Source: Acidicaldus organivorans
Lineage (GTDB): Bacteria > Pseudomonadota > Alphaproteobacteria > Acetobacterales > Acetobacteraceae
DNA: 5,753 bases
Reading direction: 5' to 3'
Assembly: GCA_000759655.1 (NCBI GenBank)
Contig: KN174060.1
Span: forward strand, 2,953-8,705
Of the stretch, positions 1-5,573 are shown in pieces. The position numbers were made by a program, and so were the translations under genes. Every line of letters begins with the position of its first letter. The stretch's first letter is position 1. The notes beneath the pieces were generated by a model. The model saw only the letters and a list, made by a program, of their open reading frames with translations, was not told the origin of the DNA and ran no database searches.

Positions 1-593
1 CCCGCTGGGGGCGGCTCGAGCAGGTGCTGGAGGGGATCGCCGCGGCCAAGGCGGCGGGGCTTGCCATCAAGATCAACACCGTGGCCTTGCGCGGCGTGAA
101 CGAGGAGGAGATCGACGATCTCATCGCCTGGTGCGGGGCGGAGGGATTCGATCTCTGCCTGATCGAGACCATGCCGCTCGGCGAGGTGGAGGGCGACCGC
201 ACCGAGCAATACGTGCCGCTCTCCCTGATCCGCGCCCGGCTCAAGCGGCGCTGGACGCTGGAAGAGACCGATTACACCACGGGGGGGCCGGCACGTTATG
301 TCATCGTGCGCGAGACCGGACGGCGGCTCGGCTTCATCACCCCGCTCACCCACAATTTCTGCGAATCGTGCAACCGGGTGCGGCTCACCTGCACCGGCAC
401 CCTCTTCATGTGTCTCGGCCAGGAGGATGCGTTCGATTTCCGCCCCCTGCTCCGGGCCGGCGCCGATGAGGCCACGCTCGAGGCGGCGATCCGCGCCGCG
501 ATCGCCCGCAAGCCGAAAGGGCATGACTTCGTCATCGATCGCCGCCATCGCCGCCCGGCTTTGGCCCGCCACATGAGCGTCACCGGCGGCTGA
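1..593 (+). CDS. moaA: GTP 3',8-cyclase MoaA, C-terminal part (5' end outside window)
   Basis: MoaA is a radical-SAM enzyme that converts GTP to 3',8-cyclo-GTP in the first step of molybdenum cofactor synthesis, in the cytosol. The reading frame is open from base 3 and ends at TGA 591-593, giving 196 codons of a family usually about 330 residues long. The N-terminal CxxxCxxC radical-SAM cluster is therefore off the left edge. Visible here is the second, C-terminal iron-sulfur site that defines MoaA: C-x2-C-x13-C with cysteine codons at 360-362, 369-371 and 411-413, inside [11 protein letters not shown]...MCLG. The basic stretch after it and the C-terminal Gly-Gly (MSVTGG) also match the family; the double glycine is known to be functionally important. 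An in-frame GTG at 24 is not a start, because MoaA-like sequence (RWGRLEQ) continues upstream of it. The gene has no evident link to the polyol operon downstream. Confidence 0.96.
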   Translation, partial: RWGRLEQVLEGIAAAKAAGLAIKINTVALRGVNEEEIDDLIAWCGAEGFDLCLIETMPLGEVEGDRTEQYVPLSLIRARLKRRWTLEETDYTTGGPARYVIVRETGRRLGFITPLTHNFCESCNRVRLTCTGTLFMCLGQEDAFDFRPLLRAGADEATLEAAIRAAIARKPKGHDFVIDRRHRRPALARHMSVTGG

Positions 594-605
594 GCCCGGA
601 ATCTC

Positions 606-619
606 TTGGCAAACGCCAA
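606..619. repeat. Short inverted repeat TTGGC-AAAC-GCCAA
   Basis: The 5-base arms 606-610 and 615-619 are perfectly complementary around a 4-base loop. It lies 12 bases after the moaA stop. No run of T follows, so it is a poor intrinsic terminator. It covers the proposed -35 box of the regulator and could be a binding site for some other protein, or chance. Confidence 0.3.
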
Positions 620-624
620 TAGGG

Positions 625-630
625 TGAGCA
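625..630 (+). promoter_or_regulatory. Possible operator half-site TGAGCA over the regulator -10 box
   Basis: TGAGCA at 625-630 repeats the left half of the perfect palindrome found before the transport operon (1661-1666). It overlaps the proposed -10 hexamer at 629-634, a position where binding would repress. The right half-site is not conserved (TTATCCCG follows). If it is real, it is a weak autoregulatory site; a 6-base match could also be chance. Confidence 0.3.
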
Positions 631-660
631 TTATCCCGTTTCCAATCAGGAGGACGCGGG

Positions 661-1623
661 ATGGTTCAGACCGAGGGTGAACGCAGCCGCAGGAGCCGCA
701 GTGATCTCGCCGCCCGGGCAGGCTGGCTCTATTACATCGCCGGGCGCACCCAGGATGACATCGCCCGCCTGCTCAACGTCTCGCGCCAGACCGCCCAGCG
801 CCTCATCGCCCGCGCGGTGGCGGAGAAACTGGTCAAGTTCCGCTTCGACCATCCGCTCGAATCCTGCTTCCGCCTCGCCGAGCGGCTCGCCGGCCGTTTC
901 CGTCTCGCTTACGCCGAGGTGGTGCCCTCCGATGAGGGCGAGGAGAGCGTCATCGCCGGTCTCGCCGTGGCCGGGGCGCGTTACGTCGAGACCTGGCTCG
1001 CCCAGCGCCCGCCGCTGGTGATCGGCTTCTCCACGGGGCGCACCCTGCGCGCGGTGGCGGCCGAGGTCTCGCCCCTCGCGGCGCCCCAGCACAAGCTCTA
1101 CTCGCTCTGCGGCACGCTCGCCGCCGATGGCCGCCTCGTCGCCCTCGATCCCGCCCAGCGTATCGCCGAGACCACCGGCGCGCAATATTATCCGATGACA
1201 CTCCCCCTTTTCGCCCGCTCCGCCGAGGAGCACGCGCTCGCCATCCGCCAGCATCCCTATCACATCCTCCAAGAGCTCAACCGTTCGGCCCGGCTGGTGC
1301 TCGCCGGGATCGCGCCAGTGGCGTGGCAGGCGCCGCTCCATCGCGACGGATTCTTGAGCGATGCCGAACTCGCCCGGCTGATGGAGGCGGGCGCGGCGGG
1401 GGAAATCGCGGGCTGCGTCTTCGACGGCCACGGGGCCCGCGTCGAGACGGGGATCGCGGCGCACGTGAACGCGCTCTGGATCGGCGAGGCGGCGGGGGCG
1501 GTGCGGGTGGTGATCGGTGGCGGGGCGGCGAAGGCCGCGCCGATCCGCATCGCGCTCGAAAGCGGCATCGCGGGCGGCGTCATCACCGACGAGCGGACGG
1601 CGACCCTCGTGCTGGGCGATTGA
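661..1623 (+). CDS. SorC/DeoR-type sugar-binding transcriptional regulator
   Basis: This 320-residue protein has the size and architecture of the SorC family: an N-terminal helix-turn-helix followed by a large effector-binding domain related to sugar-phosphate isomerases. The helix-turn-helix spans about residues 29-50, with TQDDIARLLNVSRQTAQRLI forming the helix, turn and recognition helix. The sugar-binding domain runs from about 63 to the end. Recognisable family segments are the phosphate-loop-like VIGFSTGRTLRA (120-131), CVFDGHG near the middle of the last third, and the C-terminal GGGAAKAAPIRIAL...GGVITDERTA (286-314). The start at ATG 661 is fixed by AGGAGGA at 648-654, six bases upstream. 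It stands directly before a polyol transport operon on the same strand, so it is very probably the local regulator, responding to an imported polyol or its phosphorylated product. Whether it represses or activates cannot be read from the sequence. The operon's -35 box overlaps its stop codon. Confidence 0.9.
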   Translation: MVQTEGERSRRSRSDLAARAGWLYYIAGRTQDDIARLLNVSRQTAQRLIARAVAEKLVKFRFDHPLESCFRLAERLAGRFRLAYAEVVPSDEGEESVIAGLAVAGARYVETWLAQRPPLVIGFSTGRTLRAVAAEVSPLAAPQHKLYSLCGTLAADGRLVALDPAQRIAETTGAQYYPMTLPLFARSAEEHALAIRQHPYHILQELNRSARLVLAGIAPVAWQAPLHRDGFLSDAELARLMEAGAAGEIAGCVFDGHGARVETGIAAHVNALWIGEAAGAVRVVIGGGAAKAAPIRIALESGIAGGVITDERTATLVLGD

Positions 1624-1650
1624 CAGATCCCCCGGGCTTTGGTGTAGATT
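1620..1650 (+). promoter_or_regulatory. Putative promoter of the polyol operon
   Basis: A perfect TTGACA (1620-1625) overlaps the regulator's stop codon (TGA 1621-1623). The best -10 candidate is TAGATT at 1645-1650 (4 of 6), 19 bases downstream, slightly longer than ideal. The transcript would begin near 1657, just before the palindrome at 1660-1675. This supports separate transcription of the transport operon in addition to any read-through from the regulator gene. Confidence 0.5.
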
Positions 1651-1659
1651 GCCCTCGCT

Positions 1660-1675
1660 TTGAGCAATCGCTCAA
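1660..1675. promoter_or_regulatory. Operator-like perfect palindrome TTGAGC-AATC-GCTCAA
   Basis: Two perfect 6-base arms (1660-1665 and 1670-1675) surround a 4-base centre. The symmetry is that of a site for a dimeric or tetrameric helix-turn-helix regulator. It lies immediately after the predicted transcript start and 33 bases before the ATG of the substrate-binding protein. No T-run follows, so it is not an intrinsic terminator. The most economical reading is the operator of the adjacent SorC-type regulator, with binding there blocking transcription. The assignment is inferred from position and symmetry only. Confidence 0.65.
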
Positions 1676-1695
1676 GACGATCAACCTGAACCGTT

Positions 1696-1700
1696 GAGGA
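1696..1700 (+). promoter_or_regulatory. Ribosome binding site GAGGA that sets the start of the binding protein
   Basis: GAGGA lies 8 bases before ATG 1709. An in-frame TTG at 1694 would overlap this Shine-Dalgarno sequence and add five residues before the signal peptide, so ATG 1709 is preferred. Confidence 0.75.
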
Positions 1701-1708
1701 AACGTGTC

Positions 1709-3022
1709 ATGACCTTCCGCCGGCTTTTGGGCCTTTGCGCCTCGCTCACGGCGTTCGCCATGGCCTCGCCCGCCTGGAGCGCCACCATCACCATCGCCAC
1801 CGTCAACAACTCCGACATGATCCGCATGCAGCAGCTCTCCAAGGAGTGGGAGAAGGAGACGGGGAACAAGATCAACTGGGTGGTGCTCGAGGAAAACGTG
1901 CTCCGCCAGCGCGTGACCACCGACATCACCACCAAGGGCGGGCAGTTCGACATCCTCACCATCGGCTCCTACGAGACGCCGATCTGGGGCAAGCAGAATT
2001 GGCTGGTGCCGCTCGACGACCTGCCGCCCTCCTATGACGTGAAGGACATCTTCCCCTCCGTCCGCCAGGCGCTTTCCGCCAATGGCCATCTCTACGCGGT
2101 GCCGTTCTACGCCGAGAGCTCCTTCACCTTCTACCGCAAGGACCTCTTCGACAAGGCCGGGCTCAAGATGCCGGCCCAACCCAAATATGAAGAGGTGAAG
2201 ACCTTCGCCGACCGCCTCACCGACCGCGCCCATGAGCAGTATGGCATCTGCCTGCGTGGCAAGCCGGGCTGGGGCGAGAACATGGCCTATCTCACCACGC
2301 TGGTGAACACGTTCGGCGGGCGCTGGTTCGACGAGCACTGGAATCCGCAGCTTGATACGCCCGCCTGGCACGCGGCGATCAGTTTCTATGTCGATCTGAT
2401 GCGCCGCGATGGGCCGCCCGGGGCCAATTCCAACGGCTTCAACGAAAATCTCGCTCTCTTCTCCACTGGCCATTGCGCGATGTGGATCGACGCCACCGTC
2501 GCCGCCGGGCTCCTCTATGACAAGTCGCAGAGCCAGGTCGCCGACAAGGTCGCCTTCACCGCCGCCCCCATCGCCAAGGTGCCCAACGGCTCGCACTGGT
2601 TCTGGGCGTGGGCGCTCGCCATCCCCTCGACCTCGAAGAATGTCGCGGCGGCCAAATCCTTCCTCGCCTGGTCCACGTCGAAGGATTACGTGGCGCTGGT
2701 CGGCAAGACCTTCGGCTGGACGGTGGTGCCGCCCGGCACCCGCGCCTCGACCTACGCCAATCCCGAATATTTGAAGGCGGCGCCCTTCGCCGAATTCGTC
2801 AAGCAGGCCATCCTCACCGCCGATCTCGAACACCCCACGGCGGAGAAGGTGCCCTATACCGGCATCCAGTATGTCGCCATTCCTGAGTTCCAGGCGATCG
2901 GCACTCAGGTGGGCCAGCTGATGGCCGGGGCGCTCACCGGGCAGATGAGCGTCGATGAGGCGCTGAAACAGGCCCAGGCCAGCGTCAAGGCGACGATGGA
3001 ACAGGCGGGCTACATCCAGTAA
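1709..3022 (+). CDS. smoE: Periplasmic polyol (sorbitol/mannitol-type) ABC substrate-binding protein
   Basis: This is a 437-residue family 1 (MalE-like) extracellular solute-binding protein that would capture a polyol in the periplasm and deliver it to the two permeases encoded next. A Sec signal peptide is clear: MTFRRLL, a hydrophobic core to about residue 19, then SPAWS with probable cleavage after S24. The mature protein begins ATITIATVNNSDMIRM. Its QLSKEWEKETG helix and GGQFDILTIGSYETP segment are typical of the sorbitol/mannitol SmoE group. Further family-like segments are YGICLRGKPGWGEN (178-191) and FNENLALFSTGHCAMWIDATVAAG (244-267). There is no lipobox cysteine at the cleavage site, so it should be soluble. 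It is the first gene of the operon, which fits a need for high expression. Sorbitol/mannitol specificity is inferred from resemblance and from the SmoS-like neighbour; a related binding protein for arabitol, xylitol or galactitol is possible. Confidence 0.88.
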   Translation: MTFRRLLGLCASLTAFAMASPAWSATITIATVNNSDMIRMQQLSKEWEKETGNKINWVVLEENVLRQRVTTDITTKGGQFDILTIGSYETPIWGKQNWLVPLDDLPPSYDVKDIFPSVRQALSANGHLYAVPFYAESSFTFYRKDLFDKAGLKMPAQPKYEEVKTFADRLTDRAHEQYGICLRGKPGWGENMAYLTTLVNTFGGRWFDEHWNPQLDTPAWHAAISFYVDLMRRDGPPGANSNGFNENLALFSTGHCAMWIDATVAAGLLYDKSQSQVADKVAFTAAPIAKVPNGSHWFWAWALAIPSTSKNVAAAKSFLAWSTSKDYVALVGKTFGWTVVPPGTRASTYANPEYLKAAPFAEFVKQAILTADLEHPTAEKVPYTGIQYVAIPEFQAIGTQVGQLMAGALTGQMSVDEALKQAQASVKATMEQAGYIQ

Positions 3023-3072
3023 GCTCCCTCTCCCCAGCCGGGACGTGCGAGAAAAAAGCAGGAGGAAACGGC

Positions 3073-3951
3073 ATGGCCAGAGCATCCTCACGCGCCGGGA
3101 TCGCCACCGCGCCGCTGCTCGCGCCCGCCGTCCTCCTGCTCTTGCTCTGGATGATCGTCCCGCTCGCCATGACGCTGTGGTTCTCCTTCCAGCGTTACAA
3201 CCTGCTCAATCCGGCGGTGCGGGGCTTCGCCGGGTTCAACAATTACCGTTTCCTGCTGCGTGATCCGACCCTCGTCCCCATCCTCGTCACCACGGTGGTG
3301 CTGGTACTCGCCGTGCTCGCGCTGACCATCGGGCTTGGCACCGTGTTCGCCGCGCTCTTCGCCCGCGAGTTCCGCGGCCGCAACATCGCCCGGCTGCTCA
3401 TGGTGACCCCGTTCTTCGTGATGCCAACGGTGAGCGCCCTCGTCTGGAAGAACCTCTTCATGCACCCGGTGAACGGGTTCTTCGCCGCAATCTCGCGCGG
3501 TCTCGGCCTTCCGGTGATCGACTGGTTCGGCGCGATCCCGCTCCTTTCCGTCATCCTCATCGTCGCCTGGGAGTGGCTTCCCTTCGCCTTCCTCATCTTC
3601 CTCACCGCCCTGCAATCCCTCGATGAGGAACAGATCGAGGCGGCGCGCCTCGACGGGGCGGGCCCCATCGCCATCTTCTTCTTCATCCAGCTTCCCCATC
3701 TCGGCCGCGCCATTTCGGTGGTGGTGATGATGGAGACCATTTTCCTGCTCGGCATCTTCGCCGAGATCTACGTCACCACCGCGGGCGGGCCGGGGATTGC
3801 CACCACCAATCTCCCCTTCCTCATCTACCAGCGCGCCTTGCTCGCCTTCAATGTGGGCGGGGCGTCGGCGGCCGGGGTGATCGCCATCGTGCTCGCCAAC
3901 GTGATGGCGGCACTCCTGGTGCGCACCATTGCCCGCCGGCTCGACGTGTGA
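3073..3951 (+). CDS. smoF: Polyol ABC transporter permease, first subunit
   Basis: This 292-residue inner-membrane protein belongs to the MalF/UgpA-type permease family and is half of the translocation channel. Six hydrophobic segments are visible at about residues 12-38, 66-95, 107-126, 154-180, 213-234 and 264-284. The cytoplasmic EAA loop that docks on the ATPase is intact: EAARLDGAG starts at E189, the conserved glycine is G195, and it ends IQLP at 205-208. The segment FAEIYVTTAGGPGIATTNLPFLIY is characteristic of the sorbitol/mannitol permease group. The start is set by AGGAGG at 3060-3065, seven bases before ATG 3073. Only 50 bases separate it from the binding-protein gene, with no terminator-like hairpin, so the two should be co-transcribed. 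The pairing with the next permease is typical of CUT1-type importers. Confidence 0.9.
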   Translation: MARASSRAGIATAPLLAPAVLLLLLWMIVPLAMTLWFSFQRYNLLNPAVRGFAGFNNYRFLLRDPTLVPILVTTVVLVLAVLALTIGLGTVFAALFAREFRGRNIARLLMVTPFFVMPTVSALVWKNLFMHPVNGFFAAISRGLGLPVIDWFGAIPLLSVILIVAWEWLPFAFLIFLTALQSLDEEQIEAARLDGAGPIAIFFFIQLPHLGRAISVVVMMETIFLLGIFAEIYVTTAGGPGIATTNLPFLIYQRALLAFNVGGASAAGVIAIVLANVMAALLVRTIARRLDV

Positions 3952-3953
3952 GG
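3950..3953 (+). promoter_or_regulatory. Ribosome binding site GAGG overlapping the stop of the first permease
   Basis: GAGG sits across the TGA stop (3949-3951) of the first permease and 5 bases before ATG 3959. Termination and initiation are so close that the two permeases are probably translationally coupled, giving equal amounts. This rules out a longer start at GTG 3929 inside the upstream gene. Confidence 0.65.
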
Positions 3954-3958
3954 CTCCG

Positions 3959-4765
3959 ATGAAAGCCCGTCTCGCCACCCTGCTCGCCTGGGTTATTGCT
4001 CTCCTCAACGTTTTCCCGCTGGTGTGGATGGCCCTCGCCAGCTTCAAGACCGAGGTCGATGCGATCCACACCCCGCCGCTTCTCTTCTTCCACCCGACGC
4101 TCGAGAATTACCAGGCGATCTTCGCGCTCCAGGACTATACCGGCTATGCCCTCAACAGCGTGGCGATCTCACTCGGGGCGACCCTGATCACCGTGCTGAT
4201 CGCCATTCCCGCCGCCTTCGCCATGGCCTTCTATCCCGGCCCGCGCACCCGCGACATCCTGCTCTGGATGCTTTCGACCAAGATGCTGCCCGCGGTTGGC
4301 GTCCTGGTGCCGATCTATCTCCTCTGCCGTGACGCGGGCCTGCTCGATACTCGCACCGCGCTCATCATCGTCTACGTGCTGAGCAACCTGCCCATTGCGG
4401 TCTGGATGCTCTTCACCTTCTTCCGCGAGACGCCGCGCGACATCATCGAGGCAAGCCGCATCGACGGCGCCTCAGTGGGCGAGACCATCCTGCTCGTCCT
4501 CCTCCCCCTCGTCCTCCCCGGCATCGCCTCCACGGCGCTGCTCCTCATCATCCTCTGCTGGAACGAGGCGTTCTGGAGCCTCAACCTCACCGCCCACAAT
4601 GCCGCGCCGCTTACCGCTTTCATCGCCTCCTTCTCGGCCCCGCAGGGCCTGTTCTGGGCGCGGCTTTCGGCGGCCTCGCTGCTCGCCATCGCCCCCATCC
4701 TCGTCTTCGGCTGGCTGAGCCAGCGCCAGCTGGTGCGCGGCCTTACTTTCGGTGCGGTCAAGTAA
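3959..4765 (+). CDS. smoG: Polyol ABC transporter permease, second subunit
   Basis: This is a 268-residue MalG-type permease, partner of the preceding subunit in the inner-membrane channel. Hydrophobic segments lie at about residues 3-28, 62-91, 101-125, 131-155, 175-205 and 240-258. The EAA docking loop reads EASRIDGASVG from E164, with conserved glycine G170 and ending LLP at 181-183. The C-terminus (LVRGLTFGAVK) is typical of carbohydrate permeases of this group. ATG 3959 is preferred over an upstream in-frame GTG at 3929 because it has its own GAGG and begins with the usual short charged stretch before the first membrane helix. It starts seven bases after its neighbour's stop. Just after the EAA loop the gene carries a short 15-base imperfect tandem repeat encoding LVLLP-LVLPG. 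No ATPase gene follows directly. Confidence 0.9.
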   Translation: MKARLATLLAWVIALLNVFPLVWMALASFKTEVDAIHTPPLLFFHPTLENYQAIFALQDYTGYALNSVAISLGATLITVLIAIPAAFAMAFYPGPRTRDILLWMLSTKMLPAVGVLVPIYLLCRDAGLLDTRTALIIVYVLSNLPIAVWMLFTFFRETPRDIIEASRIDGASVGETILLVLLPLVLPGIASTALLLIILCWNEAFWSLNLTAHNAAPLTAFIASFSAPQGLFWARLSAASLLAIAPILVFGWLSQRQLVRGLTFGAVK

Positions 4766-4789
4766 CGTTTCTTTCGGTGGAGACCTCTC

Positions 4790-5563
4790 ATGTATCTGGA
4801 AAAATTCCGTCTCGACGGGCGTGTTGCGGTGGTGACTGGCGCGGGTCAGGGGATCGGGCTCTCCTGCGCCGAGGCGCTCGGTGAGGCCGGGGCGCGGGTG
4901 GTGGTGGCCGAACTGCGCCCCGAACGGGTGGACCTCGCCCTCGAACACCTCAAAACGCGCGGCATCGCGGCCGAAGGCGAGGTGCTCGACGTCACCGACT
5001 CGAAAGCGGTCGAGGCGCTCGCCGCCAAACTCGCTGACCGGCACGGCAAGATCGACATCCTGGTCAACAATGCGGGAGTGGCGATCAGCGACGTCCGCGC
5101 CGAGGACACCACCGACGAGCACTGGCGGCTCCACATGAGCGTCAATCTCGACGGCGTCTTCTATTGCTGCCGCTCCTTCGGCCGGCGCATGCTGGAGCAG
5201 GGCAAGGGCGCGATCGTCAATATCGGCTCGATGTCGGGCTTCATCGTCAACAAGCCCCAGCCGCAGGCCTTCTACAACGCGTCCAAGGCCGGCGTGCACC
5301 ACCTCACCCGCTCGCTCGCCGCCGAGTGGGCGGCGCGTGGGGTGCGGGTCAATGCGGTCGCTCCCACCTATATCGAAACCCCGCTCACCCGTTTCGGTAT
5401 GGAAAACACCGAGATGTACAAGATCTGGCTGGAGATGACGCCGATGGGCCGGGTCGGCCAGCCCGAGGAGATCGCTTCCGTCGTCCTCTTCCTCGCCTCC
5501 GCTGCAGCAAGCCTGATGACCGGAGCGATCGTGCTCGCCGATGGCGGCTATACGTGCTGGTGA
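4790..5563 (+). CDS. SDR-family polyol dehydrogenase (galactitol/arabinitol dehydrogenase-like)
   Basis: This 257-residue classical short-chain dehydrogenase is probably a cytosolic NAD-dependent oxidase of a polyol to a ketose. The cofactor loop TGAGQGIG is at 16-23, with acidic E41 at the end of the second strand favouring NAD over NADP. NNAG is at 93-96 and the structural asparagine at N119. The catalytic set is S147 (in NIGSMSG), Y162 and K166 (YNASK). The C-terminal third (TPMGRVGQPEEIA, FLAS-AAS, TGAI, DGGYTCW) closely resembles my recollection of the Rhodobacter galactitol dehydrogenase, including NIGSMSGFIVNKPQ beside the active site and the terminal Trp. GGAG at 4779-4782 lies seven bases before the ATG, and only 24 bases separate it from the permease gene, so it is in the operon. 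Substrate is uncertain: galactitol, D-arabinitol, mannitol or another polyol are all possible. It is clearly a different enzyme from the SmoS-like gene that follows. Confidence 0.87.
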   Translation: MYLEKFRLDGRVAVVTGAGQGIGLSCAEALGEAGARVVVAELRPERVDLALEHLKTRGIAAEGEVLDVTDSKAVEALAAKLADRHGKIDILVNNAGVAISDVRAEDTTDEHWRLHMSVNLDGVFYCCRSFGRRMLEQGKGAIVNIGSMSGFIVNKPQPQAFYNASKAGVHHLTRSLAAEWAARGVRVNAVAPTYIETPLTRFGMENTEMYKIWLEMTPMGRVGQPEEIASVVLFLASAAASLMTGAIVLADGGYTCW

Positions 5564-5568
5564 GGAGG
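5563..5568 (+). promoter_or_regulatory. Ribosome binding site AGGAGG for the last dehydrogenase
   Basis: A perfect AGGAGG overlaps the last base of the preceding stop codon and lies 5 bases before ATG 5574. The adjacent in-frame GTG at 5571 would leave only 2 bases of spacing, so ATG 5574 is the likely start. The overlap suggests coupled translation of the two dehydrogenases. Confidence 0.7.
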
Positions 5569-5573
5569 GCGTG

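Larger units (their letters stand above)
606..634 (+). promoter_or_regulatory. Putative sigma70-type promoter of the regulator gene
   Basis: A TTGGCA hexamer at 606-611 (5 of 6 to TTGACA) is followed after 17 bases by CATTAT at 629-634 (4 of 6 to TATAAT). This predicts a transcript start near 641, about 20 bases before the regulator's ATG. The spacing is ideal, but the match was found by eye. The -35 hexamer forms the left arm of a small inverted repeat (606-619). Confidence 0.45.

Noticed and set aside
646..1464. Open frame of 272 codons on the - strand opposite the regulator
   Set aside because: The + strand frame has a Shine-Dalgarno sequence, a helix-turn-helix and a SorC-type domain; the - strand product has no recognisable domain.
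1660..1675. The palindrome as an intrinsic terminator of the regulator gene
   Set aside because: The stem is only 6 base pairs and is followed by GACGATCAACC, with no T-run; its position after a promoter fits an operator better.
3023..3072. A terminator or internal promoter between the binding-protein and permease genes
   Set aside because: No stable hairpin or promoter-like pair of hexamers is visible; the gap only holds an A-rich stretch and a strong ribosome binding site. Reduced downstream expression by processing remains possible but unsupported.
1583..3091. Long open frame of 502 codons on the - strand opposite the binding protein
   Set aside because: It lies antisense to a gene with a clear signal peptide and family motifs. 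Its product is Gly/Arg/Glu/His-rich with no recognisable domain, as expected of a GC-rich shadow frame.
3088..4071. Open frame of 327 codons on the - strand opposite both permeases, rich in His, Glu and Asp
   Set aside because: The charged His/Glu/Asp/Gly runs are the complement of codons for hydrophobic membrane segments, not a metal-binding protein.
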